Assembly: GCF_035818475.1 (NCBI RefSeq)
Contig: NZ_JAYMGV010000005.1
Span: forward strand, 62,001-126,000
Length of the DNA stretch: 64,000 bases
From: Cognatitamlana sp035818475
Lineage (GTDB): Bacteria; Bacteroidota; Bacteroidia; Flavobacteriales; Flavobacteriaceae
Direction of reading: 5' to 3'
Shown here: piece by piece, positions 10,925 through 20,822 of the stretch
How positions within the stretch are numbered: position 1 is the first letter of the stretch
Layout: each line of letters begins with the position of its first letter
The notes under the pieces: model-generated
The model's input: the letters and a program-made list of their open reading frames with translations, nothing else
Database searches by the model: none
Told to the model about the DNA's origin: nothing
Made by a program: the position numbers and the translations under genes

Positions 10925-11241
10925 ACAAAACAACTGTGTTTAATGTATTTAAACGGTATAAATATCGTAAAAATATTTGTAACCTTGATGAATAAAAGTT
11001 AGAATTTATGCATTTAATCGATAAAACAATACTTTAAACTAAATTATTTAATTTTTTTGTAATATTTTAAATACAAAAAGATAATATTAATTTAAAGCAT
11101 TCGTTTAGCTAAGCTTAGACTTGCGTTATTTAGTTCTAATTATATACTTAGAAATAAAGTAACACGCTTTATTTATCTGAGTGTTTTTTGATAAAATTCG
11201 TATCGGGAATACTATTTATTAAAAACTCTCACGCTCTCATT

Positions 11242-11295
11242 TTTATGTCTTTCAAAAAGTAAGCTGTTTATGAAAGACATAAACAAAGCTTACTT
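11242..11295 (-). terminator. Strong intrinsic terminator with a competing downstream fold
   Basis: On the minus transcript, 11295-11257 forms a hairpin: an outer 9-bp stem (AAGTAAGCT with AGCTTACTT) and an inner 7-bp stem (GTTTATG with CATAAAC), followed by a T run. Part of the upper hairpin (11271-11283) can instead pair perfectly over 13 bp with 11242-11254 just downstream. The element sits right after the PorP-like gene stop at 11310 and 426 bases before the giant adhesin start, so it probably limits read-through into that gene. Confidence 0.7.
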
Positions 11296-11309
11296 AAAGA
11301 AATTCAATA

Positions 11310-13769
11310 CTAATTTTCAATTTTAACCATGGACATTTTGCCATTGTATGGTTTATTGCCTTTATTCTGCATGGCACCTTGTGCCTGATTCAGTCCATTG
11401 AATTTTTCATAATAAATATAATACTTACTTGTATTTACATCATAGAAGAAATTTACATCACTTTGTCCTGAAGCTACTGCTTTTCTTAAGAATTCATCAC
11501 GTTTCTCAACATCAGAATGTACCGCTATTACCAAATAATAACCACTCTCTACATGTTTGACATCTTTAACAATTTGTATATTATTCAGTTCTTCTCCATA
11601 ATCAAAATCTTCAGCTGTTAAAGGCGTGGAACTTACTGCTGTATTTTGTTTAATTCTATTTAAAGTAGCCCTGTCTTTTTCATACCTATCATCTTCATTA
11701 TCATATAGAGCGCGTTTAATTCTTCTTTTTCTTTCTTCTTTTATGTCTTCTTTTAACTGTTCAATTTTAGTAAAAGAACGTTGCCTTAGCTGAATAGCCT
11801 GCATTTGTTGTGCCTTTAATTCCTGTATTTTTTCTTTATAATAGACATTGGCAGGATCATTTTTATCAGAGACATCTTTAAGTCGTTCGTTATAAATTCT
11901 CTCTAACCTTCTGATCTTTTCATTTTGCGATTGTATAACGCCTTCTATCTCTAATGATAAGGTTTCCAATTCTCTATTCTCTGCCGTTACACTTTTAAAA
12001 GGCTTGGGTGCTTTTACTATACCCTGTTCACTAAGATTATTTTCTTCTATCAGATCATCCAGATCTTGTTGCTTGATGGCCACTTTTTCGGTTAATCTTG
12101 ATAATAATTCCTCTTGCTCTTTATTTGATGCTACAGTTTCTTGTGTAATATCATTCATTAATTGAGTAACTTCATCAGTTGGAACAATACCGTCTTTCAA
12201 TGCCGCTTCTTGTTCAGCTTTTGCCTTTTCTATATCTGCTAATCGTTTAGCTTCTGCTTCGGCTAAAGCCTGAGCTTCCTGCTCTGCTTTTAGTCTGGCT
12301 GCGGCTTCTAAACGTTTAGCCTCTTGTTCGGCTTTTGCCTTTTCTATATCTGCTAATCGTTTAGCTTCTGCTTCGGCTAAAGCCTGAGCTTCTTGCTCCG
12401 CTTTTAGTCTGGCTGCGGCTTCTAAACGTTTAGCCTCTTGTTCGGCTTTTGCCTTTTCTATATCTGCCAATCGTTTAGCTTCTGCTTCGGCTAAAGCCTG
12501 AGCTTCCTGCTCTGCTTTTAGTCTGGCTGCGGCTTCTAAACGTTTAGCCTCTTGTTCGGCTTTTGCCTTTTCTATATCCGCCAGTCGTTTAGCTTCTGCT
12601 TCGGCTAAAGCCTGAGCTTCCTGCTCTGCTTTTAGTTTAGCTGCCGCTTCCAATTCAGCTTGCTTCTCTAACTCAAGTTTGGCTTTAGCCTCTTCTGCAA
12701 TTTGATCCTGTTTCTTTTGTTCAGTTAATACTGAAGCTGTAGCTGCTTTTGGTTTATTTACTTTTCTTGTACTAGGCTTTCTCCTGGCTACAGGACGGTA
12801 GCTTTTCTTTTTAGGAATAATAAGCGCTTCTTCCTCATCATCACCGCTATAATCATACCTGTTTCTGTTTTTAAACTTATAGGCTATTGTGATATCATGA
12901 GCATTTCCTAAAGCTGATAAATCCCCTACCGCCTTTTCATAATTATATTCTAATGCAATTTGAGAACTGATGTTAAGTCCTATACCCGCTGAAACGCCAT
13001 AAAATGAACTATAGCCTACCTGTCCCCAAAATCCTTTTGGTATGGTAAGCATCATAATTCCTGAAATTATAGTTTGATCTTTCTTGAATTCAGATCTTAT
13101 CAGTCCCGAAAATTTACTTTCATCAAAAAAACCGCGACTGTTAACATAACCGGTATACATAGCATGTGCCTGAATACTTTGTTCCGGATTCTCTTCAATC
13201 ATTTCTGATGACGTCAAATTATAAGATGCCAGATTATTTAGGGATACTCCGAAATCAAAAAAATCGGTTCCATAGTTTATCCCTGGGTTAATGGTAATTA
13301 TTGAATTAGAAGGTATATTGCTTAAAGACGGATCCGGGAAATTAGTAATAACATTCCCTTCATTAATACTACTTTTATAAAAGCCAAGGTTTAATCCAAA
13401 GGTTAAATTATTATAACGGTCAAGTACCACATTATAAGCAAAGTTCAGGTTTCCTCCAAAGGTTGTTAAAACCCCATAGTCTTGCTGGAACAAACTTAAC
13501 CCGGCACCAATATTTTCTCTAAATCTTCCAGAATACCCAAACAGATAGGTCTGAGGAGCGTTGTCAAACTGAACCCATTCCCGTTTATTATTAAAACTTA
13601 TATATTTGTTTTGCTCTCTTACAAAACTAAATGTTGGATTAATAAATTGCCTGTTGAACTTTAGTGAGTTTCTCACAGGAATATTAAGAGCCACAACGCC
13701 ATCCTCCTGAGCATTAACTTGTGACAGTAAGCAAAAAAATAACACGATATGTAGTATATATTTCATCAT
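11310..13769 (-). CDS. PorP/SprF-type outer-membrane protein fused to helical repeats and SPOR-like domain
   Basis: This protein has 819 residues against about 300-330 for ordinary PorP/SprF. Residues 1-21 are a signal peptide (ends VNAQ). Residues 22 to about 310 match the PorP/SprF barrel, with the typical NPTFSFVREQNKY and gliding-protein strands. A basic linker follows, then four near-identical 38-residue Ala/Glu/Lys-rich helical repeats (about 377-525) and a further coiled coil (about 540-690). The C-terminus (743-819, starting GYYLVIAVHS) resembles a SPOR domain, a fold that binds peptidoglycan glycan strands. PorP/SprF proteins work with T9SS in surface delivery of specific partner proteins; the likely partner is the giant adhesin encoded next. 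The start lies 1 base after the stop of the preceding gene, so translation is probably coupled. The SPOR assignment is from pattern only. Confidence 0.8.
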   Translation of the reverse strand: MMKYILHIVLFFCLLSQVNAQEDGVVALNIPVRNSLKFNRQFINPTFSFVREQNKYISFNNKREWVQFDNAPQTYLFGYSGRFRENIGAGLSLFQQDYGVLTTFGGNLNFAYNVVLDRYNNLTFGLNLGFYKSSINEGNVITNFPDPSLSNIPSNSIITINPGINYGTDFFDFGVSLNNLASYNLTSSEMIEENPEQSIQAHAMYTGYVNSRGFFDESKFSGLIRSEFKKDQTIISGIMMLTIPKGFWGQVGYSSFYGVSAGIGLNISSQIALEYNYEKAVGDLSALGNAHDITIAYKFKNRNRYDYSGDDEEEALIIPKKKSYRPVARRKPSTRKVNKPKAATASVLTEQKKQDQIAEEAKAKLELEKQAELEAAAKLKAEQEAQALAEAEAKRLADIEKAKAEQEAKRLEAAARLKAEQEAQALAEAEAKRLADIEKAKAEQEAKRLEAAARLKAEQEAQALAEAEAKRLADIEKAKAEQEAKRLEAAARLKAEQEAQALAEAEAKRLADIEKAKAEQEAALKDGIVPTDEVTQLMNDITQETVASNKEQEELLSRLTEKVAIKQQDLDDLIEENNLSEQGIVKAPKPFKSVTAENRELETLSLEIEGVIQSQNEKIRRLERIYNERLKDVSDKNDPANVYYKEKIQELKAQQMQAIQLRQRSFTKIEQLKEDIKEERKRRIKRALYDNEDDRYEKDRATLNRIKQNTAVSSTPLTAEDFDYGEELNNIQIVKDVKHVESGYYLVIAVHSDVEKRDEFLRKAVASGQSDVNFFYDVNTSKYYIYYEKFNGLNQAQGAMQNKGNKPYNGKMSMVKIEN
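12206..12653 (-). repeat. 114-bp tandem repeats coding a 38-residue helical unit
   Basis: The string ggctaaagcctgagcttc starts at 12261, 12375, 12489 and 12603, spaced exactly 114 bases each time. The units are almost identical at DNA level, differing only at a few silent or near-silent positions. The encoded unit EAQALAEAEAKRLADIEKAK plus 18 more residues is a charged amphipathic helix. Near-identity suggests recent expansion and possible copy-number variation. Confidence 0.93.
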
Positions 13770-13770
13770 G

Positions 13771-15210
13771 TTACTTAATCAATGTAATTGAACCTTTTTT
13801 TTCACTGCCATTTGGTGGTGTTATAATATAGTAATAGATGGGATTAACATTGGTAAACTCTATTTGATTTTCCGGCCAGTTATTTTGGTAATTATCGGTT
13901 TTCAATACAACCTTTCCTTGGGCGCTTAAAATAGTTACTTCTGTATTGGTTCCGTTTACATAAGCTTGAGGGATGACCCAGGTGTCATTAATTCCATCTC
14001 CATTTGGACTAATCAGATTAGGAATATTGGCTACATCAGGAAAAGGAGAACTTACATTAAATAAAAATTCAGTTGATGACAAACATCCTATAGTTTGCCT
14101 AACAACTGCCCTGTAGTTCCCAACTTTAGTAACTTCATAATTGTTAGTAGTAGCTCCGGAAATTTCAGAGTCATTTAAAAACCATACAAATTCAGGGTTG
14201 TTTGCTGAAGTGGTGACCATTACCGGTAATGTTTCACCATCCTCCAGCATATTGTTTTCTTCAACATTTATACTACTGGTAAATCCGGTGTTATCTAAAT
14301 TTATAGACGCACTAGTTGTACAGGTCCCTAAATCAATATTGACTGAATACTCTCCGGATTCATTAGTTTCATATGTTTGGCTGGTAGCGCCTTCAATCGT
14401 TTGTCCGTCTTTGTACCATTGGTAACTTCCTCCATTTGTTGTACTTAATATGGTAGGGCCATCTCCTATACAATATGGATTTCCTAAACTTGAATTTATA
14501 GAAGTAGAGCCTCCTGAAGCTATCTCGCTAACCTCTACCCTGTTTGAATATGAATTTGATGTACAGGTTCCATAATTAGTCTCTACAAAGTATGTTCCGG
14601 ATTCGCTAACTGTTAAACTTGATCCGGCGGCTATAAACTCTTTGGTGGTTGGGCTTGTTTCCCTATACCAGTTAAATGTAAGCGATGGGTATTGTAAGGG
14701 AGAATCATTATCAGGTCCTCCGGGATTATCTATAGTTAACAGATAGCTACCCCCTGCGCAATAATTAGCCGTTGCAATTAAATTGTTTATTGAAAATGGT
14801 GTGTCTTGTAATTTGTAATAAGCAGGAAAGGCATCTGAACCGGAACTTGTAGCTGCCGGTGCCGTACTCTTAATTCTAACTTTATAGGATTGCCCTGAAA
14901 CCGTAGTTGGTACGGCAAAACTCAAAGTGGCCGGCGATGTTTCGACCGAGCCCGCTGCTGATGTAAAAACAACTTCGGCATCTGTAAAGCTTCCTGATTC
15001 GTCTGAAAGTTCAATAATAAATTGATTGGTTGATACCAAAGACGTTTCAGGGGAAAATGAAAATGTGACATTATATGTATTAAATGAAGGGCTGGCACAG
15101 GCCTGGCTAAACCCCAAATTAGGCTTCCCTATAACAATCTGCCCCTGAATTGTTCCCAAAAAAGCAAAATATAGAAAGACCACAATATGTAATACAGTAA
15201 AATTTTTCAT
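13771..15210 (-). CDS. Secreted Ig-like protein with T9SS type-B (gliding-associated) C-terminal domain
   Basis: I chose ATG 15210 (MKNFTVLHIVVFLYFAFLGT) rather than the upstream in-frame ATG at 15243, because it gives a clean signal peptide ending TIQGQ; mature protein about 455 residues. The middle contains three or more Ig/PKD-like beta domains with paired cysteines and WY or FVWF strands (for example YQWYKDGQTIEGATSQTYE). The last 85 residues carry the CHU_C/type-B signature LISPNGDGINDTWVIP and end GSITLIK. Such proteins cross the outer membrane through T9SS and remain on the surface. Its place upstream of the PorP-like gene and the giant adhesin resembles the sprC/sprD positions in Flavobacterium johnsoniae, but orthology is not shown. 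Confidence 0.85.
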   Translation of the reverse strand: MKNFTVLHIVVFLYFAFLGTIQGQIVIGKPNLGFSQACASPSFNTYNVTFSFSPETSLVSTNQFIIELSDESGSFTDAEVVFTSAAGSVETSPATLSFAVPTTVSGQSYKVRIKSTAPAATSSGSDAFPAYYKLQDTPFSINNLIATANYCAGGSYLLTIDNPGGPDNDSPLQYPSLTFNWYRETSPTTKEFIAAGSSLTVSESGTYFVETNYGTCTSNSYSNRVEVSEIASGGSTSINSSLGNPYCIGDGPTILSTTNGGSYQWYKDGQTIEGATSQTYETNESGEYSVNIDLGTCTTSASINLDNTGFTSSINVEENNMLEDGETLPVMVTTSANNPEFVWFLNDSEISGATTNNYEVTKVGNYRAVVRQTIGCLSSTEFLFNVSSPFPDVANIPNLISPNGDGINDTWVIPQAYVNGTNTEVTILSAQGKVVLKTDNYQNNWPENQIEFTNVNPIYYYIITPPNGSEKKGSITLIK

Positions 15211-15409
15211 TGTTTTTATTTTCCATTGAAAACAAATCACCATATATAGATACTGAAATTATAAAGCATGCTTTTTGCAATGCTTTATAATTTCTACTAT
15301 TCTATCCTATAAAAATGCCTGATGCTTTGTTAAGTTTCAATTTGGTTTGTAGAAAAGGTTTAGGGGCTATTATTACAACTATTTAATTTACGAAACAATG
15401 CTAAACATT

Positions 15410-16735
15410 CTAGTTATCCTTTAAACCAGAATCAACTTCATTTGATGCTATTATTTTATTAATTCTTAATCTGTAGTCCGGTCTTCTGGAACTGGCAATA
15501 TCTATAAAGGTTTCTGCATTAGGGCTTTTAGAGTATACATTAAAAAATGCGTGGTTTCCATACCAATTTTCCAGATCCTCATTATTTGAATTATGCTCAA
15601 CAAAAATATTTCCATTACAATTGTTAAAATACATATCCGTAAACTTAATTTTTTCTAAGTTTTCCTGGTTTATTGCAATCTTATCTTCAAAAATCACTGC
15701 TGGATTAAATCCTGAAATCACACTTTTATTCATATCAAGTGAAGCATTTTCTCCTATATAAATTGCTTCCTTAACCAGACCCATTTTAATATCTTCTTTA
15801 AGACTTTCACTGGCATTCAGCATAGTCAGGTTTTCGGCAACTAATGATGTGAAATTTTTAGTAAAATCAACTTCTTCTTTTTTGTCATAAGAAGCTATTT
15901 GCAAACATCTGGATCCGTCACTACTAGATACATAAGGCGATCTAACGACTAATGAATTTATTAATTCACACTGAGCGCCATAGTTAAATTTAAAGTCGTT
16001 ATTATTAGATCTGTAAGATATCATTCTATTTAAATTCACGTTCCCTCCCCAAATCTGAACGGAGTTTCCTGCTGAATAGCTCACCATAATATTTTCTAAA
16101 ACCGTTTCTCTTCCTACACCTGCCAGTAAAAGTCCGTTAAAATGGCCGGCACTTTTAATTCTATTACCCGCATATTCAATTCTTACATACCTCATCAAAC
16201 CTGAATTACTATCCGGATTATCTCCCCCAAAGTTTGTATTGGCATAGTTTGCCGGGTTTAATTGCTCATGAAATGATGCAACAGATCCGTTACCAAATTT
16301 ATTTGTGGCAGCTTCTCCAAGAATAATTATACCACCCCAATCTCCTGCTCTTTTTACGCTTCTATTTGACGTAAAAACAATAGGATCTGTTTCAGTACCG
16401 TTAGCATTTATAGCTGAACCTTTTGAAATTGTTAGAGACCCTTTTGATTTATAGTCTCCAATAATTACAGTTCCCGGTTCAATAGTCAATACCGCTCCAT
16501 TAGCAACAAACACACTACCAACAAGGAGATAGACATGCCTCTTAATCAATTTTTTATCTTCTGTTATATTTCCCGTTAAAATTTGAGTAGGTTCTCCGTA
16601 ATCCTGAGAGTTTGGATTAAACTCTGTCCAATTAGAAAGCCAGTTATTGACTCCTATAATTCCTTTTTCTTGTTGAGCAAAAACATTTGATAAAGCAAAA
16701 AGAAATATGAAAACGATTTGGGTAAAATTTTTCAT
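15410..16735 (-). CDS. Secreted protein, probable right-handed beta-helix fold
   Basis: ATG 16735 (MKNFTQIVFIFLFALSNVFA, cleaved near AQQ) is chosen over 16819 because it gives a proper signal peptide; product about 441 residues. The N-terminal third has short Val/Ile/Gly-rich turns typical of parallel beta-helix surface proteins, for example GAVLTIEPGTVIIGDYKSKG and DPIVFTSNR...AGDWGGIIILG. I see no T9SS sorting domain, so it may be periplasmic, outer-membrane attached, or secreted in another way. It precedes the type-B protein gene in the same direction, about 200 bases upstream, and may be the first gene of the adhesin locus. Function unknown. Confidence 0.7.
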   Translation of the reverse strand: MKNFTQIVFIFLFALSNVFAQQEKGIIGVNNWLSNWTEFNPNSQDYGEPTQILTGNITEDKKLIKRHVYLLVGSVFVANGAVLTIEPGTVIIGDYKSKGSLTISKGSAINANGTETDPIVFTSNRSVKRAGDWGGIIILGEAATNKFGNGSVASFHEQLNPANYANTNFGGDNPDSNSGLMRYVRIEYAGNRIKSAGHFNGLLLAGVGRETVLENIMVSYSAGNSVQIWGGNVNLNRMISYRSNNNDFKFNYGAQCELINSLVVRSPYVSSSDGSRCLQIASYDKKEEVDFTKNFTSLVAENLTMLNASESLKEDIKMGLVKEAIYIGENASLDMNKSVISGFNPAVIFEDKIAINQENLEKIKFTDMYFNNCNGNIFVEHNSNNEDLENWYGNHAFFNVYSKSPNAETFIDIASSRRPDYRLRINKIIASNEVDSGLKDN

Positions 16736-16939
16736 AATAAACAATTTGTAGTTATAAACTAGTATGGTTTTAAAATTAATTAACAGTTCAAAAATAGAAA
16801 AAAATCTATGAAATACCAATTATTTCGACAAAATACACAAAATTTATGAATTTATATGAAATTTCCATCGATGAAATGCACAATAAAAATAGCTGAAATG
16901 AAATTTTAAGTGTGTTTTATAATTTTTTAAATGAATTCA

Positions 16940-16998
16940 AAAAAAAGATATCATAATAACCATTCTCTAAATAGAGAAAACTTATTATAATATCATCC
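16940..16998 (-). terminator. Intrinsic terminator of the 149-residue secreted protein gene
   Basis: A near-palindrome has an inner TTCTCT-AAAT-AGAGAA hairpin flanked by complementary GATATCATAATAA-type arms. On the minus strand it is followed by eight Ts. It lies about 30 bases beyond the stop at 17029. Confidence 0.65.
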
Positions 16999-17028
16999 TA
17001 TAAATTATCAGAAAGAGAGATTTTTTAT

Positions 17029-17478
17029 TTAGCGAAATTCATTATACTGATGCAATGATTTCATAATCTCTTCATAAAATAATATAGCGGCTATTAAATT
17101 TCTTGTGTCAGAATAAGGTAAATACTCTTTATGAAACTCAAGTGTGTTTTCTAAATAGGTATCTGTATTCTCAAACTGATTATCCAATGCCTTAATGTTA
17201 TCGTTATTTTCAGGAATACCTAAAGTAGTCATTGTAACTCCTGGCTTAGTAGCAAAGGCTATATAGGGTAGTGTACTAATGAGCACTTTATTTCTTTCTG
17301 TATAAAGTGCTAATAATTGCCCCTTTTGCATACGTTCTAACTCTTCTTTATTGTGATATTTCCCAATAGTAACTTTCTCATTAATAATGCTTTTAGGTCC
17401 TTTGCCTTTTTTCTGGGCAAAACCAATTCCTGTTACCAAAAAAAGGCTAAAACTTAATAAAATAATCTTCGCTTTCAT
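17029..17478 (-). CDS. Small secreted protein of unknown function
   Basis: A 149-residue protein with a clear signal peptide (MKAKIILLSFSLFLVTGIGF, cleaved after AQ) and a basic mature start (KKGKGPK). The rest is polar and predicted mostly helical (KEELERMQKGQLLALYTERN, ENTLEFHKEYLPYSD). There is no lipobox, sorting domain or recognised motif. It stands alone: about 180 bases from ccsBA upstream and with its own terminator downstream. I do not recognise the family; the signal peptide and codon use make it a credible gene. Confidence 0.6.
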   Translation of the reverse strand: MKAKIILLSFSLFLVTGIGFAQKKGKGPKSIINEKVTIGKYHNKEELERMQKGQLLALYTERNKVLISTLPYIAFATKPGVTMTTLGIPENNDNIKALDNQFENTDTYLENTLEFHKEYLPYSDTRNLIAAILFYEEIMKSLHQYNEFR

Positions 17479-17661
17479 ATCTAAGATTTAGGGATTCAAT
17501 GCACAAATTTATGTAATTAATCGTAAAAAACAAGCGTTTTATCGATTTTTTTAATTAAATGTTAAATTTTACAAGCTTTTTTTAGCTTCTACAACGTCTT
17601 TGCTGTATTTAGAAGCGAATTAGATTATTGATAATCAAATATCAGTAACTTAAAAACGACA

Positions 17662-20600
17662 TTATTTAATTAACTTAAACTTTTTCTTCCTATAAAATGC
17701 CAAAACTGATACTATAATGACCACAGCTACAAGAACATAAATAAAAGTTGGAATTGGCAAAGGATCTCCGGCAGCATAACTGTGTAAGCCTGACAAATAA
17801 TAATTTACTCCAAAAGAGGTCATTATTATAGATCCAAAAGCAAAAACACTAGCTGTATTTAAAACATATGTACTTTTTAAATTAGGAATGAGGCGCAGAT
17901 GTAATACTATAGCATAAACTATAATACTTATTAAGGCCCAGGTTTCTTTGGGATCCCATGCCCAATAACGTCCCCAGGATTCATTGGCCCAAATACCTCC
18001 TAAAAATGTACCTACTGATAATACAAATAAACCAATAGTCATTGAAATCTCATTAATATAGGTCAGTTCCTTTATTCTGATATCTATTTCTTTCTTTGAT
18101 TTTTTAGTTTTAAAAATCATAAGCAATAATGCCATAAATCCTAAAATAGCGGAAAGCGCTAATGGGGCATAACTACTTACTATTGTGGCCACATGTATTT
18201 TTAACCAAAATGATTTTAAAACCGGCATTAAATTGGTTATTTCCGGACTTAGCCAATCTAAATAGCTCACAAACAACAAAGCCCCCGAAAACAATGTAGA
18301 TAAGGGTAATGCAAAATCGGATTTTCTAAATGTTAACAATCCGCAGAGTAATAATACCCAGGACACAAAAACCAGCATTTCATAACCATTACTCCATGGG
18401 GCGTGCTGTGCTACATACCACCTGAGTATAATATTTCCGGTAAAACATATAAATGTGACCAGCGTAATAATAATCAATAGATTCCATAAAATATCTACGA
18501 GTTTCTTCTTAGTAAATATTTTTATAAGAGCCAGTATTAGGAGTATTGCTCCCAGGGTAAAGTAGACCTGAAATAACCAAAAATTTAAGTTTAACTGATT
18601 ATACCATAGCTCAGCCTCTACCCTTTTACGACTGGGAATTATTTCTTTTCCTAAAACATCTTGAAATGTTTTTATATATCCTAATTTTTCACTGGCCTCT
18701 ATCCAGTTTTTATTATTTACATCATTAAAATAAGTGGGGATAATCTGTTTTGCAAATTGTCCGTCTTCAGCAGGAAAATCCTGAAAATGATGTGTTTGAC
18801 TGTGCCATTTATTGGTCTCATCATTACTATTGGGGAAAATTTTTAAATAGTTTCCGGCAAATACATTGTATAGAATATTGAAACGCTCATCAACCTTAAG
18901 TACCTCTTTATCAAATTCGCTTCGCTCTGCAGGCTTTTTTTTATTGGCAGCTTCCACGTCCTTTCCCAACATATATTTTCCTTTATCATCAAGCAAAGTA
19001 GTAAAGGAAACCAAGCCATCTTCACTAACATCTAAACTTTTAAACAAATCCCCTCCTTTTTGAGTATCTACTTTTATCAGTGGTATATATTGCCAAATAT
19101 TTGACGCTGATTGCATGGACAGAAATGCCTGGTTGGCACTAAAACGAACACGTTCTCCTTTTTGAGTAAATTTAAAATACGGTTTGCGGGAAAGCTTTCT
19201 TAAAAACTCTGATGCCAAAGTATTCATAGGCTTTATTCGTCCGTCTAAATCCTGAACCATCAAACGCCCAAATAGCTCTGCGTGCTGTTCATCTATTCTA
19301 AGTTGCTCAATGGCCTTTACGCTGATCTCTGGTGCTTTTGTCTGTGCCCCGATAGCAGAAAAACTTAATAGCATTAAAATGAGTACTGCGCTTTTTAATT
19401 TTACCTTTTTCAATTTTTTATTTATAAGCATAAACCGGGAGGTTTTTCCAAAAAGTGTAAAAAACATACCAATCATCATCAAAAAATACCCTAAGTACGT
19501 CACATTCGTGCCTAAAGCATCATGATTAACAGCCAGCACTGTACCTAGCTCATCGGTATCATAACTGGCCTGAAAAAAGCGATAGCCTTTATAATCCAAA
19601 ACATTATTCATAAAGATTCGATGTGGGATTTCCTTATCATTATCAAGTACTTTAACTTCACTGGCATAAGCTGAAGGGCTGGTAGACCCAGGGTACCTCT
19701 CCAGCTGGAAATCATCTAATTGTATTGAAAACGGTGTGATTATAGGTTCTGATCCGTAAGATAATGTTATAAGTATATCATCAATTTTCACCTCATGGTT
19801 TGTAGGCAGAAACCCTTCGCGGTATAATAAGGTTGACGTTTCTGTAGCTTCTCCTAAGGTTACATCTACCATCAATGCATCGTCTTTTTGCTCATCGTTA
19901 TCTTTTGGTTTCTCTGAGGCACTTATCAAACTAATTTCAGCCTTTGGATGGTATGAAAGTGGTACAAACGAGGCATCTCCATCTCTATATAACGTTCTTA
20001 ATTGTATAGTTTGAAGGCTGTCCTTTTTTATGGTGCTTGCCGTTTCAGTAGCCATAACAAAAGCACTCAAATTTCTGGGTGACAAAATACTGAATTCGCC
20101 ATCTTTCTCTGTGATGTTAATAACACCTTCCTGGTTTACATCAAAACCTACTTTATGTTGATGTGCTCCAATAGCTTCTATTTCACCCTTTTCTAAAAAT
20201 ACAGTTTCTCTACCATTTCCGGCAGAAACCACCATTTGAATCAAGGGCTTACCGTGTTCTGCACCGTCAACTATTTCCGGAACAGCATCTGCTATAAATT
20301 TGTTATAAGAAATAGTTACAGCTCTACCTTCAAACTCACTATTAACTTCAAAGTCGTTATTACTTATTGGTGAAAAATTAAGGGCTTTTCGTATTGTTTT
20401 AGTAGTATTACCATTAGTTATATGAACATGAAGATAGTTGTTATCTGATATAATAACATTTGACGACGCGCCTTCTCTGATACGCATTATGCCTCCATAC
20501 GATGCGTATCGCGTCATACCGGCTCCAATTAAAATAACTATAAATGCCAAATGGAACATGAGCAAGGCCCATTTTTCAAGACGCCAAAGCTTGTATTTAT

Positions 20601-20796
20601 AAATGTTCATTATAAAGCACAGCCCAAGCCCTAACATGATCAGTTCAAACCACCAGGCATCATATATGATTTTCCAGGCAGTAGCTGTTCCGTAATCATT
20701 CTCTACAAATGTGGCAATTGCCATAGCCATTCCAAAAGTAAATAAGAGAACTACTGCTAATACTGGCGATGCAAATATTCTAAATATTTTATTCAT
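17662..20796 (-). CDS. ccsBA: CcsBA cytochrome c synthase (fused ResB/CcsB and CcsA)
   Basis: This 1044-residue membrane protein matches the usual length of Bacteroidota single-chain CcsBA. The N-terminal part (1 to about 460) is ResB/CcsB-like, with TM helices near the start (ASPVLAVVLLFTFGMAMAIA), a large periplasmic section and a TM segment near 440-460. A second periplasmic section follows. The C-terminal half (about 740-1044) is CcsA, with several TM helices and the heme-handling WWD motif WGRYWAWDPKETW near residue 945. It exports and attaches heme to CXXCH motifs of c-type cytochromes. It follows nrfH and nrfA on the same strand, consistent with a role in maturing those multiheme proteins. 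An attenuator-like hairpin lies between nrfA and this gene. Confidence 0.95.
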   Translation of the reverse strand: MNKIFRIFASPVLAVVLLFTFGMAMAIATFVENDYGTATAWKIIYDAWWFELIMLGLGLCFIMNIYKYKLWRLEKWALLMFHLAFIVILIGAGMTRYASYGGIMRIREGASSNVIISDNNYLHVHITNGNTTKTIRKALNFSPISNNDFEVNSEFEGRAVTISYNKFIADAVPEIVDGAEHGKPLIQMVVSAGNGRETVFLEKGEIEAIGAHQHKVGFDVNQEGVINITEKDGEFSILSPRNLSAFVMATETASTIKKDSLQTIQLRTLYRDGDASFVPLSYHPKAEISLISASEKPKDNDEQKDDALMVDVTLGEATETSTLLYREGFLPTNHEVKIDDILITLSYGSEPIITPFSIQLDDFQLERYPGSTSPSAYASEVKVLDNDKEIPHRIFMNNVLDYKGYRFFQASYDTDELGTVLAVNHDALGTNVTYLGYFLMMIGMFFTLFGKTSRFMLINKKLKKVKLKSAVLILMLLSFSAIGAQTKAPEISVKAIEQLRIDEQHAELFGRLMVQDLDGRIKPMNTLASEFLRKLSRKPYFKFTQKGERVRFSANQAFLSMQSASNIWQYIPLIKVDTQKGGDLFKSLDVSEDGLVSFTTLLDDKGKYMLGKDVEAANKKKPAERSEFDKEVLKVDERFNILYNVFAGNYLKIFPNSNDETNKWHSQTHHFQDFPAEDGQFAKQIIPTYFNDVNNKNWIEASEKLGYIKTFQDVLGKEIIPSRKRVEAELWYNQLNLNFWLFQVYFTLGAILLILALIKIFTKKKLVDILWNLLIIITLVTFICFTGNIILRWYVAQHAPWSNGYEMLVFVSWVLLLCGLLTFRKSDFALPLSTLFSGALLFVSYLDWLSPEITNLMPVLKSFWLKIHVATIVSSYAPLALSAILGFMALLLMIFKTKKSKKEIDIRIKELTYINEISMTIGLFVLSVGTFLGGIWANESWGRYWAWDPKETWALISIIVYAIVLHLRLIPNLKSTYVLNTASVFAFGSIIMTSFGVNYYLSGLHSYAAGDPLPIPTFIYVLVAVVIIVSVLAFYRKKKFKLIK

Positions 20797-20822
20797 AGTT
20801 ATTATTATGTCCTTTAAAGTAA

